A stretch of 64,000 nucleotides of DNA from Szabonella sp046295215. Its GTDB lineage: Bacteria; Pseudomonadota; Alphaproteobacteria; Rhodobacterales; Rhodobacteraceae. A program made the position numbers and the translations under genes. Positions 33,324 through 42,261 of the stretch are shown here, in pieces. Each line of letters opens with the position of its first letter. Position 1 is the first letter of the stretch. Below the pieces are notes generated by a model. The model did not search any database and was not told where the DNA came from. It was given only the letters and a program-made list of their open reading frames with translations. The stretch is taken from positions 14,027 through 78,026 of the forward strand of contig JBKBNP010000015.1 of assembly GCA_046295215.1 (NCBI GenBank), written 5' to 3'.

Positions 33324-35441
33324 ATGATCGACGTCGAAGACCTGATCGCCCTCGTCCGCAACTACAACCCGCGCAGCAATGCCGATCTGATCCGCGAGGC
33401 CTATGCTTATGGCCTACGCATGCACGAGGGCCAGTTCCGCCACTCGGGGGAACCCTATTTCACACATCCGGTCGCTGTTGCCGCGATCCTGACCGAACAG
33501 CGGCTGGATGATGCGACGATCATCACGGCGCTTCTGCACGACACGATCGAGGACACGAAATCCACCTATTCCGAGGTCGCCCGCCTCTTCGGCGCGGAGG
33601 TTGCCGAACTTGTGGACGGGGTAACGAAACTCACCAACCTCCAGCTTTCCTCCGCCCAGTCCAAGCAGGCCGAGAATTTCCGCAAGCTCTTCATGGCGAT
33701 GTCCAAGGATCTGCGGGTGATCCTCGTGAAACTCGCCGACCGTCTGCACAACATGCGCACGATCAAGTCGATGCGCCCCGACAAGCAGGCGCAGAAGGCG
33801 CGCGAGACGATGGAGATCTTCGCCCCGCTCGCAGGCCGCATGGGCATGCAGTGGATGCGCGAGGAACTGGAGGATCTGGCCTTCCGCGTGCTGAACCCCG
33901 AGGCGCGGAGTTCCATCATCCGCCGCTTCATCACCCTGCAACGCGAGGCGGGCGATGTGGTCTACAAGATCACCGCCGACATCCGCACCGAACTGGACCG
34001 CGCCGACCTCGAGGCCGATGTCTATGGCCGCGCCAAGAAACCCTATTCGGTCTGGCGCAAGATGCAGGAAAAGGATCTCGCCTTTTCCCGCCTGTCCGAC
34101 ATTTACGGGTTCCGCATCATCACCGGGTCCGAGGCCGACTGCTACCGCGTCCTTGGCGTCATCCACCAGCGCTGGCGCGCCGTGCCGGGCCGGTTCAAGG
34201 ATTACATCAGCCAGCCCAAGATGAACGGCTACCGCTCGATCCACACCACGGTTTCAGGCCGCGACGGCAAGCGGGTGGAGGTGCAGATCCGCACCCGCCA
34301 GATGCATGAGGTGGCCGAGGCCGGGGTGGCCGCGCATTGGTCCTACCGCGAAGGCGTGCGGGCGCAGAACCCCTTTGCCGTCGATCCCGCGAAATGGGTG
34401 GCCAGCCTGTCCGAACGGCTCGACGGCGAGGACAATGACGACTTCATGGAAAACGTGAAGCTGGAAATGTATACCGATCAGGTGTTCTGCTTCACGCCCA
34501 AGGGCGATGTGATCCAGTTGCCGCGCGGGGCCACCCCGCTCGATTACGCCTATGCCATCCACACCCGCATCGGCAATGCCTGTGTTTCGGCCAAGGTGGA
34601 CGGCATCCGCGTGCCGCTCTGGACCCGGCTCAAGAACGGGCAATCGGTCGAAATCATCACCGCCGAGGGCCAGCGCCCGCAATCAAGCTGGATCGACATT
34701 GTTACGACGGGACGCGCCAAGGCCGCGATCCGCCGAAGCTTGCGCGAAGAGGACCGGGGCCGCTTCATCAAGCTTGGTCAGGAACTCGCCCGCGCGGCCT
34801 TCGACCATGTCGGGCGCAAGGCGTCCGACAAGGCGCTGCGCACGGCGGCCAAAATGCTGGGCCTTGCGGATGAACAGGATCTGCTCGCCCGCCTCGGCAG
34901 CGCCGAACTGACCGCGCGCAAGGTGGTGGAAACGCTCTACCCCGAGCTTGACCGCCAGTCGGGCGAGGAGGTGGATGCCCGTCGTCCGGTCGTGGGCCTC
35001 AGCCCCGACCAGATTTTCCAGCGCGCGCCCTGCTGCCAGCCGCTGCCGGGCGAACGCATCGTCGGCATCACCTATCGCGGCAAGGGCGTGGTGGTGCATG
35101 CCATCGACTGCCCCGCGCTGGAGGGACTGGAGGAACAGCCCGGACGCTGGGTGGACCTCAACTGGCACTCGGGCCGCCACGCCCCGGTGAACACCGTGGG
35201 GCTCGATCTGACGATTTCCAACGATGCGGGCGTTCTGGGGCGCGTCTGCACCTTGATCGGAGAGCAGAAGGCCAATATCTCTGACCTGCAGTTCGTTGAC
35301 CGCAAACCGGATTTTTTCCGGCTTCTGGTCGATGTTGATCTGCGCGACGTGGAACATCTGCATATGGTGATGACCGCGCTTCAGGCCGAAACCGACGTGG
35401 CAGAGGTTGCCCGGCGACGCGACCTGAAGCGCAAGCCCTGA
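33324..35441 (+). CDS. rsh: Bifunctional (p)ppGpp synthetase/hydrolase
   Basis: 705 aa RelA/SpoT homologue. The hydrolase HD domain is intact (His48 in YFTHPVAVAAIL, His72-Asp73 in ALLHDTIEDT). The synthetase domain (about 240-340) has DIYGFRIITG and KMNGYRSIHTTVSG. A TGS domain lies at about 390-450 (VFCFTPKGDVIQLPRGATPL) and an ACT domain at the C-terminus (LIGEQKANISDLQF). Both activities should be present, making it the single stringent-response enzyme usual in alphaproteobacteria. It is 19 nt ahead of the DUF2062 gene. Confidence 0.95.
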   Translation: MIDVEDLIALVRNYNPRSNADLIREAYAYGLRMHEGQFRHSGEPYFTHPVAVAAILTEQRLDDATIITALLHDTIEDTKSTYSEVARLFGAEVAELVDGVTKLTNLQLSSAQSKQAENFRKLFMAMSKDLRVILVKLADRLHNMRTIKSMRPDKQAQKARETMEIFAPLAGRMGMQWMREELEDLAFRVLNPEARSSIIRRFITLQREAGDVVYKITADIRTELDRADLEADVYGRAKKPYSVWRKMQEKDLAFSRLSDIYGFRIITGSEADCYRVLGVIHQRWRAVPGRFKDYISQPKMNGYRSIHTTVSGRDGKRVEVQIRTRQMHEVAEAGVAAHWSYREGVRAQNPFAVDPAKWVASLSERLDGEDNDDFMENVKLEMYTDQVFCFTPKGDVIQLPRGATPLDYAYAIHTRIGNACVSAKVDGIRVPLWTRLKNGQSVEIITAEGQRPQSSWIDIVTTGRAKAAIRRSLREEDRGRFIKLGQELARAAFDHVGRKASDKALRTAAKMLGLADEQDLLARLGSAELTARKVVETLYPELDRQSGEEVDARRPVVGLSPDQIFQRAPCCQPLPGERIVGITYRGKGVVVHAIDCPALEGLEEQPGRWVDLNWHSGRHAPVNTVGLDLTISNDAGVLGRVCTLIGEQKANISDLQFVDRKPDFFRLLVDVDLRDVEHLHMVMTALQAETDVAEVARRRDLKRKP

Positions 35442-35460
35442 AAGGCCGGAAAGGGCGACA

Positions 35461-36153
35461 ATGGTGTTCAAACGCAGGGACAAGCGAAGCTGGGGCCGGG
35501 TCATAACGGAAAGCCTCTGGCCACGCGGCGGCTGGACGCGGGCGGCCTGGTATGTGAACCACCGGCTGCGGCGGCTTCCCGATGCGCCGCACCGGATCGC
35601 ACGCGGCATTTTCGCCGGGGTGTTCGTGTCCTTCACGCCGCTTTTCGGGCTGCATTTCTTTGTCGCGGCCTTCATCGCCTGGGTGATGCGCGGCAATATC
35701 CTCGCCTCGCTGATGGCCACATTCTTCGGCAATCCGATCACCTTTCCCTTCATCGCGGCCTTCGGGGTGGAGTTCGGCAACTGGATCCTCGGCCGCCCCG
35801 GTGAAATGCCCGCGCTGGAAATCTTCACCGCCTTCGGGCAGGCGGGCAACGAACTCTGGCACAACTTCGCTGCCATGTTCAGCGGCGAGCCGGTGCATTG
35901 GCACCGGATCATCCGGTTCATCCGCTCGGTCTGGTATCCCTATCTTGTGGGGGGCATCCTGCCCGGTCTCGTGGCCGGGATTGCCTGCTACTACATCAGC
36001 CTGCCGATCATCATGGCCTATCAGAACCGCCGGAAGAAAAAGCTGCGCGAGCGGCTGGAAAAGCGGCTCGCCGCGCTGGAAGCAAAGAACGCGGCGGAGG
36101 CAAAGGCCGCGAAATCCGCAACGCGCGAGGATGACGCGCCGACCGCGCTCTGA
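35461..36153 (+). CDS. DUF2062 membrane protein
   Basis: 230 aa. Two to three membrane segments (about 55-80, 85-110 and 160-190). The DUF2062 signature is RIARGIFAGVFVSFTPLFGL, followed by MATFFGNPITFPFIAAFGV. The C-terminal 45 residues are a basic, charged cytoplasmic helix (NRRKKKLRERLEKRL). Its function is unknown. Co-transcription with rsh is likely from the 19-nt gap. The same neighbour pair recurs in Rhodobacteraceae as far as I know. Confidence 0.85.
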   Translation: MVFKRRDKRSWGRVITESLWPRGGWTRAAWYVNHRLRRLPDAPHRIARGIFAGVFVSFTPLFGLHFFVAAFIAWVMRGNILASLMATFFGNPITFPFIAAFGVEFGNWILGRPGEMPALEIFTAFGQAGNELWHNFAAMFSGEPVHWHRIIRFIRSVWYPYLVGGILPGLVAGIACYYISLPIIMAYQNRRKKKLRERLEKRLAALEAKNAAEAKAAKSATREDDAPTAL

Positions 36154-36280
36154 CACCGCGCGTCCTCCGCTGCGGCGATTTTCCGCTGGCCTTGTCCTTG
36201 TCCGGCTCCTACCCTTGCGGCAGAAATCACCGGGCCGGAGCGGGCATGCCCCTGACCGGCGCTTCCGAAGGAATGACAGG

Positions 36281-37039
36281 ATGAAGACGGCCGGGCGGCT
36301 CAGACTGGGTGTGAACATCGACCATGTGGCAACCCTGCGCAATGCGCGCGGCGGCACGCTGCCCGACCCGCTGCGCGCGGCGCTGCTGGCCGAGGCCGCA
36401 GGGGCGGACGGCATCACCGCCCATCTGCGCGAGGATCGCCGCCACATCCGCGACGCCGATATCGAGGCGCTGATGGCAGGCATCACCGTGCCCCTGAATT
36501 TCGAATGTGCCGCCACCGACGAGATGCAGGCCATCGCCCTGCGTCACAAGCCCCATGCCGTCTGCGTGGTGCCCGAAAAGCGCGAGGAGCGCACGACCGA
36601 GGGTGGGCTGGATGTTGCGGGCGAAGAGGCGCGCCTTGCCCGCTTCATCGCGCCGCTGCGCGAGGCCGGATGCCGGGTGTCCATGTTCATCGGGCATCAG
36701 CCCGCGCAGATAGAGGCCTCTGCCCGGATCGGCGCGGCGGTGGTGGAGTTTCACACCGGCCATTATTGCGACATGCTGGCCGAGGGCCGGGAGACCGAGG
36801 CTGCCATCGAACTCGCCGCCCTGCGCGAGGCGGCAGGGCTTGCGCATGGGCTTGGGCTGGAGGTGCATATGGGCCACGGGCTCGACTATGAAACCGCCGC
36901 CCATGTGGCGGTTTTCCCCGAAGTGGTGGAACTCAATATCGGACATTTCCTGATGGGCGAGGCGGTGTTCCGCGGGCTTGGTGCCACGATCGAGGAAATG
37001 CGCCGCCGCATGGACGGCGCACGCGACCGTCTGGTCTGA
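36281..37039 (+). CDS. pdxJ: Pyridoxine 5'-phosphate synthase
   Basis: 252-aa TIM barrel that condenses 1-deoxyxylulose 5-phosphate with 3-amino-2-oxopropyl phosphate to give pyridoxine 5'-phosphate. Signatures are LRLGVNIDHVATLRNARGG, GITAHLREDRRHI, NFECAATDEM, VVPEKREERTTEGGLDV and VELNIGHFLMGEAVF. The ATG at 36281 follows AAGGAATGACAGG. It is followed by acpS after 91 nt, a common PdxJ-AcpS pairing. Confidence 0.95.
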   Translation: MKTAGRLRLGVNIDHVATLRNARGGTLPDPLRAALLAEAAGADGITAHLREDRRHIRDADIEALMAGITVPLNFECAATDEMQAIALRHKPHAVCVVPEKREERTTEGGLDVAGEEARLARFIAPLREAGCRVSMFIGHQPAQIEASARIGAAVVEFHTGHYCDMLAEGRETEAAIELAALREAAGLAHGLGLEVHMGHGLDYETAAHVAVFPEVVELNIGHFLMGEAVFRGLGATIEEMRRRMDGARDRLV

Positions 37040-37130
37040 CCGCGATGCGGATTGCGTTCGGCTGGTCCGGCCCCGTCTGCATGGAGAGTGAGCAGGGAGT
37101 GTGCAGAAGTTGCCATCGCGGGACGGGCCG

Positions 37131-37541
37131 ATGATCCTCGGCATCGGCACGGATCTTGCGAATATCGACCGGATTGCCGCGACCTTGGATCGTTTCGGCG
37201 ACCGCTTCCGCGACCGCGTCTTTACCGAGCGCGAGCAGCGCAAAGCCGCCTCGCGCAAGGATGAGGCCGGAACCTACGCCAAGCGCTGGGCCGCGAAAGA
37301 GGCCTGCTCCAAGGCGCTCGGCACCGGGCTTCGGATGGGAATATCGTGGAAAGACATGGCGGTATCAAATCTGAGGACCGGCCAGCCGGTCATGCATCTG
37401 ACAGGCTGGGCCGCCGAACGGCTGGCGGCGATGACCCCGCCGGGGCATGAGGCGCTGGTGCATGTCACCCTGACGGATGACCACCCCTGGGCACAGGCCT
37501 TTGTCGTGATCGAGGCCCGCCCGGTGACGCCCCCCGCTTGA
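37131..37541 (+). CDS. acpS: Holo-[acyl-carrier-protein] synthase
   Basis: 136 aa. It attaches 4'-phosphopantetheine from CoA to apo-ACP. Motifs are ILGIGTDLANIDRI (Mg-binding Asp) and KRWAAKEACSKALGTGLRMG (catalytic Glu and Lys). I start it at ATG 37131, right before the family's first strand; the ribosome-binding site there is poor, so translation may rely on reading through from upstream. Confidence 0.93.
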   Translation: MILGIGTDLANIDRIAATLDRFGDRFRDRVFTEREQRKAASRKDEAGTYAKRWAAKEACSKALGTGLRMGISWKDMAVSNLRTGQPVMHLTGWAAERLAAMTPPGHEALVHVTLTDDHPWAQAFVVIEARPVTPPA

Positions 37542-37599
37542 CTCTGCCCCCCCGAAGCGCAAAAAGCGCGGCTGAACAGCAACAAGGCGCAAGAAAAAC

Positions 37600-38388
37600 A
37601 TGGCCAGCAAGGCAAGACCCGACGGCGGCATTGTCGAGACGATCAAGACCATCGTTTATGCCCTGCTCATCGCCGGTGTGTTCAGGACATTGTTCTTTCA
37701 GCCTTTCTGGATCCCCTCGGGGTCGATGAAGGACACGTTGCTGATCGGGGACTTTCTGTTCGTCAACAAGATGGCTTACGGATATTCGCGGTTCTCCTGC
37801 CCGTTCTCGGCCTGCCCGTTCTCGGGGCGGCTCTTGTCATCCGAACCCGAACGCGGCGATGTGGCGGTCTTTCGCCACCCGGTCAACGGGTCGGATTTCA
37901 TCAAGCGTCTCATAGGCTTGCCGGGTGACACCGTGCAGATGCGCGAGGGCCGTGTCTGGCTTAACGGCGCGGAACTGCCGCAGGCGCCGAACGGAATCTT
38001 TCAGGAAGTGAATGAATCGCAAGGTCCGATGGGCGGCCTGCCGCGCTGTCAGAACGCCCCGGTCGGTCAGGGCGGGCTCTGCAACAAGGACAGGTTTACG
38101 GAAACGCTCCCGGGGGGGCGCAGCTATTCGGTCTTGAACATTGATACCAACGGGTTCGGTGACAATACCGATGTTTTCACGGTGCCGCCGGGACATTACT
38201 TCTTTGTGGGCGACAACCGAGACAACAGCCAGGACAGCCGCTATGGCCAGTCCGTCGGGGGTGTCGGTTTCGTGCCCGCCGATCACCTGATCGGCCGTGC
38301 CGACCGCATCATGTTCTCCTCGGCCGGACGCTCCATGCTCTATTTCTGGACCTGGCGCTCGGACCGTTTCGTCAAGGCGGTGGAGTGA
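37600..38388 (+). CDS. lepB: Signal peptidase I
   Basis: 262 aa inner-membrane serine protease. One N-terminal membrane helix (about 13-33) is followed by the catalytic Ser in FWIPSGSMKDTLLIGD, the Lys in DFIKRLIGLPGDTV and the box GDNRDNSQDSRYG. An insertion with three Cys (SCPFSACPFSG, then PRCQN) follows the first box, as in other Rhodobacteraceae LepB proteins. Its TGA overlaps the GTG of rnc. Confidence 0.95.
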   Translation: MASKARPDGGIVETIKTIVYALLIAGVFRTLFFQPFWIPSGSMKDTLLIGDFLFVNKMAYGYSRFSCPFSACPFSGRLLSSEPERGDVAVFRHPVNGSDFIKRLIGLPGDTVQMREGRVWLNGAELPQAPNGIFQEVNESQGPMGGLPRCQNAPVGQGGLCNKDRFTETLPGGRSYSVLNIDTNGFGDNTDVFTVPPGHYFFVGDNRDNSQDSRYGQSVGGVGFVPADHLIGRADRIMFSSAGRSMLYFWTWRSDRFVKAVE

Positions 38389-39080
38389 GGCTCTCGGCCG
38401 ATCTGGCGGCCTTTGCGGCTCGGCTCGGCCATGGATTTTCCACGCCTGACCTTCTGATGCGGGCGGTCACGCACAGCTCTATCTCCTCCCCCACCCGGCC
38501 CGACAACCAGCGGCTTGAGTTTCTGGGCGACCGGGTGCTGGGCCTCGTGATGGCCGAAGCGCTGCTGGAGGCTGATCCGAAAGCCGCCGAAGGGCGGCTG
38601 GCGCCGCGGTTCAACGCCCTGGTGCGCAAGGAAACCTGCGCTGATGTGGCCCGCGAGATCGGTCTTGGGGATGTGCTGAAACTCGGCCGGTCCGAAATGA
38701 TGTCGGGCGGACGGCGCAAGGAAGCACTGCTGGGCGATGCGATGGAGGCGGTGATTGCCGCGGTCTATGTGGATGCCGGGTTCGATGCGGCGCGGCAGGT
38801 GATCCTGCGGCTTTGGGGCAGGCGGATCGCCGGGGTGGAACCCGATGCCCGCGACCCCAAGACAGCGCTTCAGGAATGGGCGCAGGCGCGCGGCATGGCC
38901 CCGCCGGGATATGTGGAGCTTGGCCGGTCCGGCCCCGATCACCAGCCGGTGTTCACCGTCGAGGCGCGCCTGGAGAACGGCGAGGTCGAACGGGCCGAAG
39001 CCGGAACGAAACGGGCCGCCGAACAGGCCGCCGCACGCGCCCTTCTGGCGCGGATGGAGAGTGGTCTTGGCAAAGGCTAG
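38385..39080 (+). CDS. rnc: Ribonuclease III
   Basis: 231 aa. It cuts double-stranded RNA in rRNA processing and RNA turnover. The RNase III signature is NQRLEFLGDRVLGLVMAEAL, the second acidic cluster LLGDAMEAVIAAVYVD, and a C-terminal dsRNA-binding domain (KTALQEWAQARG, then GTKRAAEQAAARALL). The GTG start lies in the 4-nt overlap GTGA with lepB. The 3' end is overlapped by the GIY-YIG gene, an unusual insertion since rnc is commonly followed directly by era. Confidence 0.95.
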   Translation: MRLSADLAAFAARLGHGFSTPDLLMRAVTHSSISSPTRPDNQRLEFLGDRVLGLVMAEALLEADPKAAEGRLAPRFNALVRKETCADVAREIGLGDVLKLGRSEMMSGGRRKEALLGDAMEAVIAAVYVDAGFDAARQVILRLWGRRIAGVEPDARDPKTALQEWAQARGMAPPGYVELGRSGPDHQPVFTVEARLENGEVERAEAGTKRAAEQAAARALLARMESGLGKG

Positions 39081-39450
39081 CTGGCTTGAAATCGGTCATT
39101 CGCGTGACAGTCTGGTATATCGTGCAGGTATCTACAGGTGGACCGTTTCGAGCAGAGCCTATGTCGGAAAAGCCACGAACCTTCATTCCCGACTGAAAGA
39201 ATACCTGAACAACGTGAGAAAAATCGAAAATGGCTTGCCATACCGCAAGGGTAACGCGGATGGGTTCCGGGCGATTCACCATGCGCTGGCTGATGCAAAG
39301 GAAAGAGGACTTCCGATGAAATGGGAAGTCTTGGAGTTTCTTCCGAAAGGCGGCGTTTTGCTTGAAGGAGAGCGACGGTGGATTGCAAAGTTGCGTCCTG
39401 ACCTGAATGGGCCACAAAACCTCATAGCGGAGAAATCTGATGACAGATGA
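39067..39450 (+). CDS. GIY-YIG nuclease-domain protein between rnc and era
   Basis: 127 aa with a full GIY-YIG core: YRAGIYRWTVSSRAYVGKAT (GIY and YVG), the catalytic Arg in NLHSRLKEYLNN, Glu in LLEGERRWIAKLRP and Asn in LNGPQN. There is no extra DNA-binding domain. I take TTG 39067 as start because GGAGA lies 7 nt before it, inside rnc; GTG 39061 is the alternative. The frame overlaps rnc by 14 nt and era by 11 nt. Hand-counted GC over 39121-39420 is about 52%, clearly below its neighbours, suggesting transfer. The substrate is unknown: homing-type DNA cleavage, repair or RNA cutting are all possible. Confidence 0.82.
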   Translation: MAKASWLEIGHSRDSLVYRAGIYRWTVSSRAYVGKATNLHSRLKEYLNNVRKIENGLPYRKGNADGFRAIHHALADAKERGLPMKWEVLEFLPKGGVLLEGERRWIAKLRPDLNGPQNLIAEKSDDR

Positions 39451-40357
39451 AGCCATGCGCGCGGGATTCGTGGCCCTGATCGGCGAGCCGAATGCGGGGA
39501 AATCCACGCTGCTGAACCGGATGGTCGGGGCGAAGGTCTCCATCGTCACGCACAAGGTGCAGACCACGCGGGCGCGGATCCGGGGCATCGCGATGGAGGG
39601 GCAGGCGCAGATCGTGTTTGTCGATACGCCGGGCCTGTTCCGGCCACGCCGCAGGCTGGACCGCGCGATGGTCGCGGCGGCCTGGAGCGGGGCAGGGGAT
39701 GCCGATGTGATCGTCCTGCTGGTCGAGGCGCATCGCGGGCTGACCGAGGGCACGCAAGCCATCATCGACACGCTGCGCGACCGCATTCCGCGGGGGCGCA
39801 AGGTGGCGCTGGCGATCAACAAGATCGACCGGGTGAAGGCCGATGTTCTGCTCGGCTTGGCGGAGAAGATGAACGAGGCCTTTCCCTTTGCCGAAACCTT
39901 CATGATTTCGGCCGAGAAGGGATACGGTGTGGACAAGCTGCGTCAGTGGCTGGCGGGCGAGGTGCCCGCAGGCCCTTGGTTCTATCCCGAGGACCAGATC
40001 GCCGACCTGCCGATGCGGCTGATCGCGGCAGAGGTGACGCGCGAGAAACTGACCCTGCGCCTGCATGAGGAACTGCCCTATCAGCTTACCGTCGAGACGG
40101 AAGCATGGGAGGACCGCAAGGATGGCTCCACCCGGATCGACCAGATCGTCTATGTCTCGCGCGATGGCCACAAGGGCATCGTGCTGGGCAACAAGGGCGA
40201 GACGATCAAGGCTGTGGGGCAGGCGGCGCGGGTCGATCTGATGGAGTTTCTGGGTCGGCCCGTGCATCTGTTCCTTAAGGTCAAGCTGCGCGAGAACTGG
40301 CTGGAAGAGCCGGAGCGCTATACCGAGATGGGGCTGGATTTCAAGGACGGGAACTGA
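39440..40357 (+). CDS. era: GTPase Era
   Basis: 305 aa. GTPase motifs: G1 GEPNAGKSTLLNRM, G2 region KVQTTRARIRG, G3 DTPGLFRP, G4 NKID and G5 SAEKG. A C-terminal KH domain (about 215-295, IVLGNKGETIKAVGQAAR) binds the 3' end of 16S rRNA in 30S assembly. GGAG precedes the ATG at 39440, which lies in the last codons of the GIY-YIG gene, so translation of era may depend on that inserted gene. Confidence 0.95.
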   Translation: MTDEAMRAGFVALIGEPNAGKSTLLNRMVGAKVSIVTHKVQTTRARIRGIAMEGQAQIVFVDTPGLFRPRRRLDRAMVAAAWSGAGDADVIVLLVEAHRGLTEGTQAIIDTLRDRIPRGRKVALAINKIDRVKADVLLGLAEKMNEAFPFAETFMISAEKGYGVDKLRQWLAGEVPAGPWFYPEDQIADLPMRLIAAEVTREKLTLRLHEELPYQLTVETEAWEDRKDGSTRIDQIVYVSRDGHKGIVLGNKGETIKAVGQAARVDLMEFLGRPVHLFLKVKLRENWLEEPERYTEMGLDFKDGN

Positions 40358-40390
40358 TCCGGCCCGCTGTGCCGGTGCAGAGGGCAGATG

Positions 40391-40423
40391 CCTCCGGCGG
40401 AGGTATTTGGGCCAAGATGAAAG
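40391..40423 (-). repeat. Interspersed motif-hairpin element, copy 2 (reversed)
   Basis: On the minus strand: CTTTCATCTTGG, then AAATACCT, then the palindrome CCTCC-GCC-GGAGG. It lies between era and the DUF1491 gene, opposite to their direction. Its plus-strand edge supplies the AAGGG that probably serves as ribosome-binding site for the DUF1491 gene. Confidence 0.7.
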
Positions 40424-40430
40424 GGCGTCG

Positions 40431-40766
40431 ATGGGACCGCGGCTGACGGCGGATTTCTGGGTGCGGGCCTATCTTGCACGGTTGCGGCTGGCGGATATTC
40501 CGGCCTTCGTGGTTGCGAAGGGGGATGTGACGGCGGGGGCGGTTCTGGTGAAGCTGTCGACGCTGGACGGGCAGGCGCGGGCGTTCCAGAGGTCGTTCGA
40601 CATCATGTCTGGCGCACGGGTCTGGATCGTGCTGGCCGAGGGGGATGAACCAAATGTCGATGCCGCGATCGGCAGGCAACGCGGGTTCGACCCTGATCTG
40701 TGGGTGATCGAGGTGGAGGACCGGGCCGGGCGGACGCTGCTGGAGGAAGAGGGGCTCAGCGACTGA
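40431..40766 (+). CDS. DUF1491 family protein
   Basis: 111 aa. It begins MGPRLTADFWVRAYLARLRL and contains VLVKLSTLDGQARAFQRSFD and FDPDLWVIEVEDRAG, typical of the DUF1491 family, which is limited to alphaproteobacteria and has no known function. It is predicted soluble. The start ATG 40431 follows AAGGG. Its end overlaps the convergent Pr6Pr-like gene by 11 bp. Confidence 0.85.
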   Translation: MGPRLTADFWVRAYLARLRLADIPAFVVAKGDVTAGAVLVKLSTLDGQARAFQRSFDIMSGARVWIVLAEGDEPNVDAAIGRQRGFDPDLWVIEVEDRAGRTLLEEEGLSD

Positions 40767-41346
40767 AGCGGCTCGCGGCGACCAGCATGAGCGCCATCGC
40801 GGCGAAGGCCAGCGCCATGCCGGTGACATTGACCGCGACAGTGTCCCAGCCAAGCCGACCGGCATTCAGGAACGGGTAGGGAAAGAACCCGGTCGCCGCC
40901 CCCCGGACCAGCGCATAGGCACAATAGGCCATCGGCCAGATCAGGCAGAAGGGCAGGTCGCGCAAAGTGAGCGTGCGGGGCGCGAAGCGCAGCCACCAGA
41001 GCACGGTGAGGATCGGGGTGATCCGGTGCAGTCCAAGATCCGCCCACCAGCGCAGCGACCAGGGCACCAGCGGGCGATAGAGCAGGATCTGATAGACAAT
41101 CCCCACCATCACAATGGAAATCGTCACCGCAGCCGCCTCGCGCCCGGTGAGGCGGCGTCCGAAGGCCTGCGACCCGAAGGCGACTGCGATCAGGCAATTG
41201 GTCAGGATGGTGAAATAGCCCGCAAGCCCCCAAAGCGTTGCACCGAGGCTGGACGTGCGGCCCTGCACGACCATGAACTGAGCGGCGAGGGCTGCAATGG
41301 CAAGGGCGCAGATCAGGGCGGAAAAAATGCGGTTGGCGTTTGTCAT
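40756..41346 (-). CDS. Pr6Pr-family membrane protein
   Basis: 196 aa, six predicted membrane helices with the pattern FTILTNCLIAVAFGSQAF, then YQILLYRPLVPWSLRWWADL and FFPYPFLNAGRLGW, matching the Pr6Pr (FAR-17a/AIG1-like) group. Function unknown. I start at ATG 41346 (MTNANRIFSALI), the natural beginning of helix 1; the ribosome-binding site is weak. It sits on the strand opposite to its neighbours, between DUF1491 and recO. Confidence 0.75.
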   Translation of the reverse strand: MTNANRIFSALICALAIAALAAQFMVVQGRTSSLGATLWGLAGYFTILTNCLIAVAFGSQAFGRRLTGREAAAVTISIVMVGIVYQILLYRPLVPWSLRWWADLGLHRITPILTVLWWLRFAPRTLTLRDLPFCLIWPMAYCAYALVRGAATGFFPYPFLNAGRLGWDTVAVNVTGMALAFAAMALMLVAASRFSR

Positions 41347-41453
41347 TCTGCATGGTCTGCCCATGTCTGCCGCGCTTGGCAAGGGGGCTCGCGGCTTCTG
41401 ACAGAGTGGTGATGGGCCTTGGCAAAGCTCCGGTCGGGCGGAATAGTGCGGGC

Positions 41454-42221
41454 ATGGAATGGCGCGATGAAGGCACATTGATTTTTCTGCGCCCGCATGG
41501 CGAGTCCTCGGCCATTGTCGAGATCTTCACGGCGGAGCATGGGCGCCATGCGGGCGTCGTGCGGGGGGGAACGGGTCGGCGGATGGCGCCGGTCCTGCAG
41601 CCGGGCGCGCAGCTTTCGGTTGTCTGGCGGGCGCGGCTTGATGATCATCTGGGCATTTTCACGGTGGAGCCGCTGCGGTCGCGGGCTGCGCTGATGGAGG
41701 ACCGGCTCGCGCTGCTGGGATTGGGGGCGGTCTGTGCGATGCTGCGGATTGCCCTGCCGGAGCGGGAACCGCATCCGGCGCTCTGGCGGGCGACGATGGC
41801 CTTGCTCGCGGCGCTGGAGGCGGGGGGGGGCTGGCCGGTGGATTATCTGCGGTGGGAAATGCGGCTTTTGGAGGAAACCGGATTCGGGCTGGATCTGGCC
41901 AGTTGTGCCGTGACCGGCGCGCGCGACGATCTGGCCTATGTCAGCCCGAAAACCGGGCGTGCGGTCAGCCGGCAAGCGGCGGGAGACTGGGCCGCGCGGT
42001 TGTTTCCGCTGCCGCCCTGCCTGATGGGGCAGGGCTCCGGGCAGGCCGCAGAGGTGGCGCAGGGGCTTGCGATTACCGGTCATTTTCTGGCGCGCGAGTG
42101 GCAGCCGGTGCTGAATGACCGGGGTTTGCCGGAGGCGCGCGCACGGCTGGTCTCCGCGCTGGCCCGGCTGTCCGTGCCGGGGACGCGACGCCCGGTGGGG
42201 CCGGAACCGGGCATATCGTGA
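41454..42221 (+). CDS. recO: DNA repair protein RecO
   Basis: 255 aa. The N-terminal OB fold is EWRDEGTLIFLRPHGESSAI, then HAGVVRGGTGRRM. The helical C-terminal half includes RWEMRLLEETGFGLDLASCA and ARDDLAYVSPKTGRAVS. It helps load RecA on gapped DNA with RecR. There is no complete four-Cys zinc site, as is common in alphaproteobacterial RecO. The ATG at 41454 fits the family start. Confidence 0.92.
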   Translation: MEWRDEGTLIFLRPHGESSAIVEIFTAEHGRHAGVVRGGTGRRMAPVLQPGAQLSVVWRARLDDHLGIFTVEPLRSRAALMEDRLALLGLGAVCAMLRIALPEREPHPALWRATMALLAALEAGGGWPVDYLRWEMRLLEETGFGLDLASCAVTGARDDLAYVSPKTGRAVSRQAAGDWAARLFPLPPCLMGQGSGQAAEVAQGLAITGHFLAREWQPVLNDRGLPEARARLVSALARLSVPGTRRPVGPEPGIS

Positions 42222-42261
42222 TGCTTGCCCGGGACGGCTGTCGCAGCGTATTCTCGACGCC

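Noticed and set aside
40391..40423. Palindrome after era as its terminator
   Set aside because: The hairpin belongs to the reversed repeat element, no T-run follows on the plus strand, and the next gene starts 8 nt later.
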